A stretch of DNA of 64,000 nucleotides from Mesorhizobium_K marinum (lineage in GTDB: Bacteria > Pseudomonadota > Alphaproteobacteria > Rhizobiales > Rhizobiaceae): the NCBI RefSeq assembly GCF_040813715.1, contig NZ_JBFOCH010000006.1; one strand, written 5' to 3'. The translations under genes and the position numbers were made by a program. The notes under the pieces were generated by a model. The model made no database searches and was not told where the DNA came from. It worked only from the letters and a program-made list of their open reading frames with translations. Shown here piece by piece: positions 34,445 to 43,267 of the stretch. Every line of letters begins with the position of its first letter. The first letter of the stretch is position 1.

Positions 34445-35134
34445 TTATTCCGCGGCCTTCGCGCGGGCGATGGCTTCGGGCGTGGCGAGCAGCCAGCCGG
34501 CGACGACCGCCGCGGCGAGCGCGCCGACCAGTTCGGCGACGATGAAGCCCGGCACGTCGACCGGGCGGATGCCCGAGAACGTGTCGGTAAAGGCGCGCGC
34601 GACCGCGACGGCGGGATTGGCGAAGGATGTCGAGGCGGTGAACCAGTAGGCGGCGGTGATGTAGAGGCCGACCAGCCAGGGGATGGCGTCCGCCCGGAAA
34701 CGGAGCCCGGCGAGGATGGTGAAGACGAGGCCGAACGCGGCGACCGCTTCGGCCAGCCACTGCGCCATGCCGCTGCGCACGGTCGTCGAAGCCTGCAGCA
34801 TAGGCAGTTCGAACATGAGATGCGCGAGAAGCGCGCCCGCGACGCCGCCGATCACCTGCGCCGCCACGTAGCCGACCGCATCGGCAACCGCGATCTCGCG
34901 CCGCACCGCGAAGACCAGCGTCACCGCCGGGTTGAAATGCGCGCCCGAAAGCGGACCGAGGATCGTTATGAGTACGACCAGGATCGCTCCTGTGGGCAGG
35001 GTGTTGCCCAGGAGCGCCAGCGCGACATCGTCTGTCAGCCTGTCGGCCATGATGCCGGAGCCGACCACGGTAGCGACGAGAATACCGGTTCCCAGCGCCT
35101 CTGCGGCAAGCCGGCGCGGCAGGTCGAAGCTCAC
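34445..35134 (-). CDS. aqpS: Aquaglyceroporin AqpS, arsenic efflux channel
   Basis: The 229-aa MIP-family channel has six hydrophobic helices and two NPA boxes (AHFNPAVTL and FANPAVAVA). The selectivity-filter Arg that normally follows the second NPA is Val, as reported for Sinorhizobium meliloti AqpS. It is encoded after arsC with a GTGA overlap, in place of an ArsB or Acr3 pump. In this known arrangement ArsC makes arsenite and AqpS lets it flow out. Start is GTG at 35134. Confidence 0.9.
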   Translation of the reverse strand: MSFDLPRRLAAEALGTGILVATVVGSGIMADRLTDDVALALLGNTLPTGAILVVLITILGPLSGAHFNPAVTLVFAVRREIAVADAVGYVAAQVIGGVAGALLAHLMFELPMLQASTTVRSGMAQWLAEAVAAFGLVFTILAGLRFRADAIPWLVGLYITAAYWFTASTSFANPAVAVARAFTDTFSGIRPVDVPGFIVAELVGALAAAVVAGWLLATPEAIARAKAAE

Positions 35135-35646
35135 GCCTGGCCTACCTTCGAAAGGTCGCCGCCGATCTCGCGAAGCCGGTTCTGCAGCGTCAGCTTGTCC
35201 AGCGAAACGATCGGAAGCGACGCGAAGATGGAGATGCGGTTGTTGAGCATGCGATAGGCGTCGGCGAAGGCGAGATGCTTCTCGGCCTCTGTGCCTTCCA
35301 CCGCCGCGGGATCAGGCACGCCCCAATGCGCCGTCATCGGCTGGCCCGGCCAGACGGGGCAGGCCTCGTTCGCGGCGTTGTCGCAGACGGTGAACACGAA
35401 ATCCATGACCGGCGCATCGGGACCGGCAAACTCCTCCCAGCTCTTGGAGCGGGCGAAGGCGGTATCGTGATTGAGGCTCTTCAGCAGTTCGAGGGCATAG
35501 GGGTGCACCTCGCCCTTGGGCTGAAACCCCGCGGAGAAGGCGCGAAACCGCCCCACTCCGACGCGGTTCAGGATCGCCTCGGCAAGGATCGAGCGGGCGG
35601 AGTTTCCGGTGCAGAGGAAAAGGACGTTGTAGGTTGGGCTGCTCAT
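35131..35646 (-). CDS. arsC: Arsenate reductase ArsC, low-molecular-weight phosphatase type
   Basis: The 171-aa cytosolic reductase has the P-loop CTGNSAR (Cys12) and the redox pair Cys88 and Cys96 in TVCDNAANEACPVWPG, as in thioredoxin-coupled ArsC of the Staphylococcus pI258 type. Arsenate is reduced to arsenite at the cost of thioredoxin. The ATG at 35646 (MSSPTYNV) is preferred to 35658. It sits between arsR and aqpS. Confidence 0.94.
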   Translation of the reverse strand: MSSPTYNVLFLCTGNSARSILAEAILNRVGVGRFRAFSAGFQPKGEVHPYALELLKSLNHDTAFARSKSWEEFAGPDAPVMDFVFTVCDNAANEACPVWPGQPMTAHWGVPDPAAVEGTEAEKHLAFADAYRMLNNRISIFASLPIVSLDKLTLQNRLREIGGDLSKVGQA

Positions 35647-35689
35647 CACACTCTCCATGTCGCGCAGGCTTGTTGCAAAGGCACGTCGA

Positions 35690-36022
35690 TCAACATTGGC
35701 AGGTCACGGCGTCGATAACCGGCCGGCACAGTTCGGGCGCCCCGTCACAGCAATCTTCCATGAGATAGGAGAGCAGGTCGCGAAAGCCGGTCATGTCGGC
35801 GGCGTAGCGCACGACGCGCCCGTCGCGTTCCGGCCGGACCAACCCGGCCTGCGCGAGCACCTTGAGGTGGGCCGAGACCGTGTTCTGGACCGCCCCAAGC
35901 CTGGCCGCGACCTCGCCGGCGGGCACGCCGCCGGCGCCTGCGCTGACCAGCAGCCGGAACACGTCCAAGCGAGTTTCCTGACCGAGCGCCGCCAGCGCAT
36001 CCAATGCCGACTTCTTGTCCAT
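35690..36022 (-). CDS. arsR: ArsR-family arsenic-responsive repressor
   Basis: The 110-aa winged-helix repressor (EVAARLGAVQNTVSAHLKVLAQAGLV as DNA-binding part) has a Cys-rich C-terminus: Cys-Cys then six residues then Cys (DCCDGAPELC), resembling the three-cysteine As(III) site of the Acidithiobacillus-type ArsR, plus a terminal TCQC. It heads the arsR-arsC-aqpS operon, 43 bases before arsC. An imperfect inverted repeat immediately before its start is the likely operator. Confidence 0.92.
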   Translation of the reverse strand: MDKKSALDALAALGQETRLDVFRLLVSAGAGGVPAGEVAARLGAVQNTVSAHLKVLAQAGLVRPERDGRVVRYAADMTGFRDLLSYLMEDCCDGAPELCRPVIDAVTCQC

Positions 36023-36026
36023 ATAT

Positions 36027-36049
36027 CTGCCAATCCGGATATTTGGCTG
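36027..36049. promoter_or_regulatory. Probable ArsR operator
   Basis: GCCAA-N9-TTGGC, flanked by matching C and G one base outside each arm and by ATAT-rich sequence, lies five bases before the arsR start codon. Autorepression through this site would block transcription and the ribosome site of arsR. Confidence 0.5.
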
Positions 36050-36091
36050 TATATGGCCGACACCTGTGACAGGCAGATGACAGGCGAAGTT

Positions 36092-37327
36092 TCAGGCCGA
36101 GAGCAGGGATTTCAGCTTGGTTTCGGGGCTCGCCAGTTGTTCCGGCGCGGGGGACGCTCGGCGCCCGATCAGCATCTCGGCGACCCTGACGTCGCGGGCG
36201 ACGGCGTTTCCGACGCCGATACCGCCGGCCGCCACCAGTCGCCCGTCGGCGGCGAGATGGAAGAGAATGAAGGCGTCCCCTCCGAGATCGCGGCGAACGA
36301 CATGCGCGCCCTCGTCCGGCAGACCGGCGATCTGCAGCGTGAGGTCGTACTGATCCGACCAGAACCAGGGGATCGCGGAATGCGGCTCGTCGGCGCCGAG
36401 CATGTTCCGGGCGGCAAGGGTGCCCTGCTCCTGCGCGTTGCGCCAGGCTTCCAGCCGCACGCGCCGGCCACCATAGACGTCGAGCGGGAAGGAACAGCAG
36501 TCGCCGGCGGCGAAGACCGCCGGGTCGGTCGTACGGAGACACCGGTCGACGGCGATACCGTTGTCGACAGCCAGCCCGGCATCGGCCGCCAGTTCGGCAT
36601 TCGGGACCGCACCGATCCCGACGATGCACAGGTCGGCTGCGATCGAGGCCCCGTCGGCCAGCCGAATCTCGACCCCTTCCCCGGCATCGGCGACGCCGGC
36701 GATCGATACGCCGCAGCATATCTCGACGCCGCGGGCGCGGTGCGCATTCTCGATGACGGCGGCAATCTCCGCGGGAACCGCCCGCGACAGCAGTCGCGGC
36801 AGCGCCTCGACGACGGTCACGCGGCAGCCCCTGCCCCTTGCCGCCGCGGCCAGCTCCAGCCCGATAAAGCCGCCCCCAACGACGGCGATCCGAGCGTCCG
36901 GCTGCAACCGGGCCGCGATGGCGCGGGCATCGTCATGCGTGCGCAAATAGAGGCAGTGCCTGGATCCCTCCGCGAACGCGAGCCGGCGCGGCCGCGCACC
37001 GGTCGAAAGGAGAAGCGTCTCATAGGGGATGCTGTCGCCGCTGCCGAGCACGACTGCGCGAGCATGGCGGTCGATCGCGGCGACGTCGGTCGCGAGCATC
37101 AGCCGGATGCCGGCGGCCTCGAAGCGGGCCGCATCCGCGATCGTCTTCATGCCGGGCGCGTCGGCAACCGCCATGCCGTCCTTCGACAGTGGCGGCCGTT
37201 CGTAGGGAAGGTGACGTTCGGCGCCGATCAGGGCGACCGGACCGGAAAAGCCCTCCTCGCGCAGGGCAAAGGCGGCGCGCGCGCCGCACTCGCCAGCCCC
37301 GACAATGACCGCGCCCGGCTCCCGCAT
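36092..37327 (-). CDS. MocF-like FAD-dependent ferredoxin reductase
   Basis: The 411-aa reductase has FAD- and NAD-binding motifs (AVIVGAGECGARAAFALREEG at the N-terminus, IAVVGGGFIGLELAAAARGRG in the middle), the FAD contact VFAAGDCCSFP and a C-terminal reductase domain (WFWSDQYDLTLQIAGLP). This is the architecture of reductases that pass electrons from NAD(P)H to Rieske or 2Fe-2S ferredoxins, such as MocF. ATG at 37327 is set by the FAD motif. It lies 69 bases before arsR on the same strand. Its partner could be the MocE-type ferredoxin about 11 kb away. Confidence 0.85.
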   Translation of the reverse strand: MREPGAVIVGAGECGARAAFALREEGFSGPVALIGAERHLPYERPPLSKDGMAVADAPGMKTIADAARFEAAGIRLMLATDVAAIDRHARAVVLGSGDSIPYETLLLSTGARPRRLAFAEGSRHCLYLRTHDDARAIAARLQPDARIAVVGGGFIGLELAAAARGRGCRVTVVEALPRLLSRAVPAEIAAVIENAHRARGVEICCGVSIAGVADAGEGVEIRLADGASIAADLCIVGIGAVPNAELAADAGLAVDNGIAVDRCLRTTDPAVFAAGDCCSFPLDVYGGRRVRLEAWRNAQEQGTLAARNMLGADEPHSAIPWFWSDQYDLTLQIAGLPDEGAHVVRRDLGGDAFILFHLAADGRLVAAGGIGVGNAVARDVRVAEMLIGRRASPAPEQLASPETKLKSLLSA

Positions 37328-37534
37328 GGCGTCAGGCGCGGCCGCTCTGCGCGGAACCGGCGTTCGCACGAGCCGGTCGGCTGTCAGCACCGACGCATGC
37401 CGCCGCGGCCAGAAACATGTCGATCCCGGGGTGGTCCATTTCATCCTCCGTCAGGAGGCAACGCTCCTACAGGGCGCGCCCGCGAACCGCAACGGCGCAA
37501 CCGGCGTGGCTTGCGCTCCAACCGGAACGCAAGC

Positions 37535-37560
37535 GGCGCGGGCGGCGAACCGCCCGCGCC
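37535..37560 (-). terminator. Stem-loop after the polyamine-type transporter operon
   Basis: An 11-bp perfect GC stem with a CGAA/TTCG loop starts just beyond the stop of the binding-protein gene (minus strand). A second, weaker stem (about 37509-37534) follows. No U-tract is present. Confidence 0.55.
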
Positions 37561-37566
37561 TGACCG

Positions 37567-38601
37567 TCACTTGTTCACGTCGGTCCAGATGCGGGTGTAG
37601 AGCTCGCTCACCTCAGGCGCGCAGGTCACGAGGAACTCGCCGGCCTTCTCGAACTCCGCCGGCACGACCAGTTCAGGAGCCGTCTTCATCTCCTCCGGCA
37701 TGAACTCGCCCGAGCCCTTGATGCCATTGGCATATTTGGCGAAGGCCGAGATCAGCGCCGCGTTTTCCGGCTCCATGATGAAGTTCATGAACAGCTTGGC
37801 GTTCTCGACGTTCTGCGCGTCCTTCAGGATGGCCACGCTGTCCATGAAGTACGGGAAGCCCTCCTTCGGATAGCCGAAGGCGATGTCGGGATTGGCAAGG
37901 CGCGAGCGCATCACGGCGCCGTTCCAATAGTAGACCGCGGAATAGTCGCCGGCCGGGAGCTTCTCGGTGACGCTGTAGTCCATCGCGAGCCACTTCGGCT
38001 TGGCCTCGACCAGCTTGTCTCGCACCTTCTTCAGCAGTTCCTTGTCCTGGGTACACCACTCACCGCCGAAATACTTGATCGTGGCGAAGAGCACGTCGTT
38101 CATCTCGGGCGCGACGTTGATCTTGCCGACCAGCTCGGCTGGCGGATCGAGGAAGATCGCCGATGTGTTGATGTCGCCGCCATAGACCTTCTTGTTGACG
38201 CCGATGCCGGTCAGGCCCCACTGCCACGGAACGGTGTAGTGGCGGCCTTCGTCCCAGGGAACGTTGACCCAGCGCTCGTCGACGTTCTTGAAATTCTCCA
38301 TCTGGTCGGGCCGCGCCTCGAGCAGAAGGCCTTCCTTCACCCAGATCGGCACGTAGTTGGCCGAGGGGACGACGATGTCGAAGCCGTGACCGCCGGCGCG
38401 CACCTTGGCCAGCGCGGTGTCGTTCGAATCGTAGTCGGTGATGGTGACCTTGACGTTGTTCGCTTCCTCGAACTTCTTGATCAGGTCGGGGCTGGTGTAG
38501 TCGCCCCAGTTGTAGATGTTGAGTTCACCTTCGGCGGCGGCGCTTCCGACGAAGGCCAGCATCGAGATGGCCGTCGTTGCAGCCGCGAATTTCCAGTTCA
38601 T
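37567..38601 (-). CDS. potD: Spermidine/putrescine-type ABC transporter substrate-binding protein
   Basis: The 344-aa periplasmic protein starts with a Sec signal (MNWKFAAATTAISMLAFVGS, cleavage after AAA) and the family start ELNIYNWGDYTSPDLIKKFEE. Further PotD/PotF signs are YDSNDTALAKVRAGGHGFDIVVPS and VPWQWGLTGIGVNKK. It is the last gene of a potABCD-like operon, 26 bases after the second permease. Polyamines are the usual ligands, but such paralogues in rhizobia also carry other cationic compounds. Confidence 0.92.
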   Translation of the reverse strand: MNWKFAAATTAISMLAFVGSAAAEGELNIYNWGDYTSPDLIKKFEEANNVKVTITDYDSNDTALAKVRAGGHGFDIVVPSANYVPIWVKEGLLLEARPDQMENFKNVDERWVNVPWDEGRHYTVPWQWGLTGIGVNKKVYGGDINTSAIFLDPPAELVGKINVAPEMNDVLFATIKYFGGEWCTQDKELLKKVRDKLVEAKPKWLAMDYSVTEKLPAGDYSAVYYWNGAVMRSRLANPDIAFGYPKEGFPYFMDSVAILKDAQNVENAKLFMNFIMEPENAALISAFAKYANGIKGSGEFMPEEMKTAPELVVPAEFEKAGEFLVTCAPEVSELYTRIWTDVNK

Positions 38602-38627
38602 GACATTCTCCTCTGGCTTCCTTGGTT

Positions 38628-39431
38628 TCAGTTCTTTTTGCGGTTGATGAAGAAGAAGACTGTGACGAGCACCACCGACAGCGCCAGGAAGGCGGTGGCG
38701 ATCGCGTTCACCTCGGGCGTGACGGTCCGGCGCAACTGGCCGAGCATGTAGGTCGGCAACGTGTCCTGTCCGCCGGACTTGACGAACTCGGTGATGACGA
38801 CGTCGTCAAGCGAGATGACGAAGGCCAGCATGAAGCCTGCGATGATGCCGGGCCTGAGAAGCGGCAGGGTCACCCTGCGAAACGTCATCCAGGGCGTCGC
38901 GTAGAGATCGGCAGCCGCGCGCTCGAGCGTGAGATCCATGTTCTCCAGGCGGGCGCGGATCGGCAGGTAGGCGAACGGGATGCAGAAGGCCGTGTGCGCA
39001 AGAACCAGGTAGCCGAGGCCGGAATAGCCCGTCCACACCTTGATGCGCGAGAACACGATCAGCAGCGCGACGGCCGTCACGATCTCCGGAACCATCAGCG
39101 GCTGGTTGATGAACGCGTATTTGAAGCCGAGCCCGCGGTAGCGCGGTGTGCGGGTTGTGGCGATCGCCGCCATGGTGGCGGCGACCGTCGCAACCGTCGC
39201 CGCGCAGACGGCGATGACCAGAGAACGCCAGGCCGCGTCCTGCACCGCGACATTGTTCGACGCCGAAACGAACCAGCGCAACGACAGCCCCTCCCAGTTG
39301 CTGACCGATTCGCTGGCGTTGAAGGCATAGGCGACCAGCGTCGCGATCGGCAGATAGAGCGCGGCGAAGGTGAAAAGCGCGATCGTTCCGAAGCCGGTCT
39401 GCGCCCTGATGTCGAAATGCCGCCTAGCCAT
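38628..39431 (-). CDS. potC: Polyamine-type ABC transporter permease (PotC-like)
   Basis: The 267-aa permease has six hydrophobic segments and the EAA loop ERAAADLYATPWMTFRRVTLPLLRPG that contacts the ATPase. The ATG at 39431 overlaps the stop of the PotB-like gene (ATGGCTAG), so an in-frame extension upstream is unlikely. Confidence 0.92.
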   Translation of the reverse strand: MARRHFDIRAQTGFGTIALFTFAALYLPIATLVAYAFNASESVSNWEGLSLRWFVSASNNVAVQDAAWRSLVIAVCAATVATVAATMAAIATTRTPRYRGLGFKYAFINQPLMVPEIVTAVALLIVFSRIKVWTGYSGLGYLVLAHTAFCIPFAYLPIRARLENMDLTLERAAADLYATPWMTFRRVTLPLLRPGIIAGFMLAFVISLDDVVITEFVKSGGQDTLPTYMLGQLRRTVTPEVNAIATAFLALSVVLVTVFFFINRKKN

Positions 39432-40347
39432 GCTGCACCCCAGAGCGCGAGGCGTTGCGGACATAGAAGAGCAGCGCGACCATGACCAGCGCCATCAGCG
39501 TGATCGAGAGCGCCGCGCCGAGCGGCCAGTTGCGGCCGGCCCCGAATTGCAGTTCGATCAGGTTGCCGAGCATCATGTTCTTGCCGCCGCCCAGCACGCG
39601 CGGAATGACGTAGGCCCCGAGCGACGGGATGAAGACGAGGATCGAGCCGGCGACGATGCCGGGCTTCACGAGCGGGATGATGACGCGGCGCAGCACGCTG
39701 AAGCGGCCGGCGTAAAGGTCGTAGCCGGCCTCGACGAGCCGGAAGTCCAGCTTTTCCATGCTGGCATAGAGCGGCAGCACCATCAGCGGCAGATAGACAT
39801 AGACCATGCCGAACAGGATGGCCCAGTCGGTGTGCATGATCTGGAGGGGTTCGTCGATGATGCCGGCGGCGCGCAGAAGCGAATTGAGGATGCCCTCGTT
39901 GCGGATGACCTGCTGCATCGCGAAGGTGCGGATCAGCAGGTTGGTCCAGAACGGAATGGTGACCAGGAAGACCCAGATTTCCCGCGTATGGCGGGGACGC
40001 GTGGCGATGAAATAGGCGGTCGGAAAGCCGAGCAGGAGCGTCACCGCCGTGGTGATGAAGGAAAGCCTGAGCGACCGCCAGAAGATCGACAGGTGCGCAT
40101 CGGCGAAAGCCAACGTGTCGTCGAAGATGTCGCGCTGGAACAGCACAGAGAACCAGCCGTCCAGAGAGTACTGCCCGAATTTCACGTCGCCGTAGTCGCC
40201 CTTCACCATGAACGAATAGGCGAGCATCACGAAAAGCGGGCCGATCGCGGCCACGAAGATGATGACGAGGGCCGGCGACGACAGAAGCCACCGCCTGCGG
40301 ACCTCGTCGCGTTGCGCCTGACTGGCGATCTCTGCCGCGCTCGCCAC
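39424..40347 (-). CDS. potB: Polyamine-type ABC transporter permease (PotB-like)
   Basis: The 307-aa inner-membrane permease has about six helices and the EAA-type loop VEAGYDLYAGRFSVLRRVIIPLVKPG. Start is GTG at 40347, two bases after the ATPase stop. It pairs with the PotC-like protein. Confidence 0.92.
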   Translation of the reverse strand: MASAAEIASQAQRDEVRRRWLLSSPALVIIFVAAIGPLFVMLAYSFMVKGDYGDVKFGQYSLDGWFSVLFQRDIFDDTLAFADAHLSIFWRSLRLSFITTAVTLLLGFPTAYFIATRPRHTREIWVFLVTIPFWTNLLIRTFAMQQVIRNEGILNSLLRAAGIIDEPLQIMHTDWAILFGMVYVYLPLMVLPLYASMEKLDFRLVEAGYDLYAGRFSVLRRVIIPLVKPGIVAGSILVFIPSLGAYVIPRVLGGGKNMMLGNLIELQFGAGRNWPLGAALSITLMALVMVALLFYVRNASRSGVQHG

Positions 40348-40349
40348 CG

Positions 40350-41465
40350 TCAGTCCCTCAGCACCTGCGCGGCGTCGTCGGAAATCTCGATGCCGGCGCG
40401 ATCCCCTACGTCGAAGCCGCAGGACTGGCTTCTCGAATTCTGCTGGCGCACGGTGAAGGCGCCTTCGCCGTCCAGCTTCACGTGGATATGCGTGTCCGTT
40501 CCGAAATAGACGACGTTCTCGACGGTTCCGGAAAGCTGGCCGCCTTCCTTCACGGCGCTGGCATGCTCCGGGCGCACGACGACGGTCACCTCCCCCGCGG
40601 GCGAATGGCCTTCGGCGACGCTGGCCACGATCTCCTTTCCCGAGCCGAGCCTGACGGTCGCCGCGCCGCCGTCGGCGCGGACGACGGTGGCGGCCAGGAA
40701 GTTCGACTCGCCGATGAAGTCGGCAACGAAGCGATCGGCCGGCTTGTCGTAGATGTCCCAGGGTGACCCGATCTGCAGGATCTTGCCCTTCGACATCACC
40801 GCGATGCGGTCCGACATCGTCAGCGCTTCCTCCTGGTCGTGCGTGACGAAGACGAAGGTGATGCCGGTCTCGTGCTGCATGCGCTTCAGCTCTATCTGCA
40901 TCTCCTTGCGTAGCTTGTAGTCGAGCGCGGAGAGCGGCTCGTCCAGGAGCAGCACCTTGGGGCTCGGCGCGAGAGCGCGCGCGAGCGCCACGCGCTGCGC
41001 CTGTCCGCCGGAAATCTGGTCGGTCCGCCGGTTCCCGAGTTCCCTAAGGTGGACGAGGTCGAGCATTGTCGACACCCGCCCGGCGATCTCGTCCTTCGGC
41101 CGACCGAGCATTTCCAGACCGAAGGCGACGTTCTCGGCGACGGTCAGGTGCGGAAACAGCGCGTAGCTCTGGAAGACCGTGTTCACCGGGCGCTTGAACG
41201 GCGGCAGCCCGGCGATGTCGTCGCCGTGGAGCAGGATCGCCCCTTCGGTGGGATACTCGAAACCGGCGATGAGCCTCAGCAGCGTCGTCTTGCCGCAGCC
41301 TGACGGTCCAAGCAGGGTGAAGAACTCGTTCTCGCGGATGGCGACCGAGACATTGTCGAGCGCCCGCAGGGCGGTCGGCCCCTGACCGAACGTCTTGACG
41401 ATACTCCTGGCTTCAATCGCGACGCTTGCGCCCCCTGCCTGCTGGGGCTCCGGCACTAGATGCAT
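40350..41465 (-). CDS. potA: Polyamine-type ABC transporter ATPase (PotA-like)
   Basis: The 371-aa ATPase has Walker A GPSGCGKTT, Q-loop VFQSYALFPH, signature ISGGQAQRV, Walker B LLLDEPLSALD and H-loop VFVTHDQEEAL, followed by a TOBE domain at the C-terminus (VVRPEHASAVKEGG). First gene of the operon. The 131 bases upstream, shared with the divergent amidohydrolase gene, should hold its promoter. Confidence 0.93.
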   Translation of the reverse strand: MHLVPEPQQAGGASVAIEARSIVKTFGQGPTALRALDNVSVAIRENEFFTLLGPSGCGKTTLLRLIAGFEYPTEGAILLHGDDIAGLPPFKRPVNTVFQSYALFPHLTVAENVAFGLEMLGRPKDEIAGRVSTMLDLVHLRELGNRRTDQISGGQAQRVALARALAPSPKVLLLDEPLSALDYKLRKEMQIELKRMQHETGITFVFVTHDQEEALTMSDRIAVMSKGKILQIGSPWDIYDKPADRFVADFIGESNFLAATVVRADGGAATVRLGSGKEIVASVAEGHSPAGEVTVVVRPEHASAVKEGGQLSGTVENVVYFGTDTHIHVKLDGEGAFTVRQQNSRSQSCGFDVGDRAGIEISDDAAQVLRD

Positions 41466-41596
41466 TCATGCTCCCCTGGTGTGCTGCAGCGGAGCCGTGC
41501 CCAAGCGTCAGCATTCTCTTTTGCGAACAGCGTATTTGACGGCTTGGCTTCCGGCAAGGTGCATCGCTATGAAGTCTGCACAGGGGAGCAACAAGC

Positions 41597-43267
41597 ATGG
41601 CCACAGCCGACGTCATCATCGAAAACGCCAGCATTCTCACGATGGACCCGGACAATCCGCGCGCCGACGCGATTGCGCTGGCGGGGGGTACCATCCTCGC
41701 GGTCGGCAGCCGCGGCGACATGGCCGGCTTCGCCGCTCCGTCGACACGACGCATCGACGCGGCCGGCGCATCCGTCCTTCCCGGCTTCATCGACAGCCAC
41801 ATCCATCTGTTTGCCGGCGGCGCCCAGCTGCGCAGCCTGTCGCTTGCAGGCGTCACCGGTTTCGAGGCCATCGCCAAGGCGGTGCGCGAGCGGGCCGTGA
41901 AGAAGATCGACCCGGGCGTTCTGGTTGCGGAACAGGCCGCCTACCAGATGTTCGGCGATGGCGAGACCATCACTCGCCAGCTGCTCGACAGGATCCTGCC
42001 GGACTACCCGCTGGCGCTTTTCGCCGGCGATCACCACACGATGTGGGCGAACACGGCGGCGCTCGAGGCGGGGGGCATCCTGCACGGCCGCCAGACGCCC
42101 GCCGGAAGCGAGATCGTCGTCGGGCCGGACGGCCTTGCGACTGGCGAGCTGCGGGAATTCGAGGCGTTCGCGCCGATAACCGACCTGACCCCGACCGGCG
42201 GCCGCGAAATGCTGGGCCTGATGGGTCACGAGCCTAAGTCGCCGCCGAACGCCGCGCAGCGGGCCGCCGACATCGGCATCGTCAAGCAGGGGCTCGCCTA
42301 TTGCGCCTCGCTCGGCGTCACGAGCTTCCACAACATGGACGGCAACTTCTACCAGCTCGAACTGCTGGAGGAGATCGACCGATCCGAAGGTCTCATCGTG
42401 CGCGGACGCGTCCCCTTCCGCATGCTGCCGGGGATGGCGCTTTCCGAGCTCGACAAGGCGGTGGAGATGCGTCGGCGCTGGCGGTCGGACCGGCTGACCG
42501 CCGACTTCGTGAAGATGTTCATGGACGGCGTGATCGAATCGACCACCGCCGACATGTTCGAGGACTACAACGGGACGCCCGGCGTGAGCGGCTTCTCATA
42601 CTTCGAACAGGACGAGTTCGACGCGATCAGCATCGAATGCGACCGGCTCGGCCTGCAGATCGCCGTGCATGCGATCGGCGACGCCGCCGTCAACCGGACG
42701 CTGAACGGCTACCAGGCGTCGCGGCGCGCAAACGGGCCGCGCGACAGCCGCCATCGCATCGAACACATTGAGATGCTGTCGCCCTCGGACCTGCCCCGCT
42801 TCGCCGAGCTCGGCGTGATCGCCTCGATGCAGCCGACGCACGCCCCGGGGGGCGCCTACCCGATCGAACCGATCCTCTCGATGGTCGGGCGCGAGCGGAT
42901 GAAGACGGGCTACGCCTGGCGGACCATCAGGCAGTCGGGCGCGCGGCTTGCCTTCTCCAGCGACTGGCCGGTCGCGCCACTCGACCCGCTGCTCGGCATC
43001 AGGACTGCACTGGTCCGCCAGCCGGCTTTCGAAGGCGACCCGGACGAACGGCAGTCGCTGATGGATTCGCTGGCCGGCTTCACAATCGACGGCGCCTTCA
43101 GCGAGTTCCAGGAGACGCGCAAGGGCATCCTGAAGCCGGGCGCAATGGCCGACGTGGTGGTTCTGTCGGGCGATATCGAGTCGACCCCGCCGGGTGACGT
43201 CGACACGCTGAAGGTCGCCGCCACGATCTGCGACGGCAGGATCACCTACGAACGCGGAGCCACGTAG
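41597..43267 (+). CDS. Amidohydrolase family protein (YtcJ-like)
   Basis: The 556-aa metal hydrolase of the amidohydrolase_3 type has the N-terminal small beta domain, metal motif GFIDSHIHLFAGG, HTMWANTAAL, the C-terminal barrel His residues (QIAVHAIGDAAVN, HRIEHIEM) and the catalytic Asp in AFSSDWPVAPLDP. The substrate is unknown; amides and N-formyl compounds are common. Its end overlaps the convergent amidase by 22 bases. It diverges from the polyamine-type transporter, so it may act on an imported compound. Confidence 0.9.
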   Translation: MATADVIIENASILTMDPDNPRADAIALAGGTILAVGSRGDMAGFAAPSTRRIDAAGASVLPGFIDSHIHLFAGGAQLRSLSLAGVTGFEAIAKAVRERAVKKIDPGVLVAEQAAYQMFGDGETITRQLLDRILPDYPLALFAGDHHTMWANTAALEAGGILHGRQTPAGSEIVVGPDGLATGELREFEAFAPITDLTPTGGREMLGLMGHEPKSPPNAAQRAADIGIVKQGLAYCASLGVTSFHNMDGNFYQLELLEEIDRSEGLIVRGRVPFRMLPGMALSELDKAVEMRRRWRSDRLTADFVKMFMDGVIESTTADMFEDYNGTPGVSGFSYFEQDEFDAISIECDRLGLQIAVHAIGDAAVNRTLNGYQASRRANGPRDSRHRIEHIEMLSPSDLPRFAELGVIASMQPTHAPGGAYPIEPILSMVGRERMKTGYAWRTIRQSGARLAFSSDWPVAPLDPLLGIRTALVRQPAFEGDPDERQSLMDSLAGFTIDGAFSEFQETRKGILKPGAMADVVVLSGDIESTPPGDVDTLKVAATICDGRITYERGAT

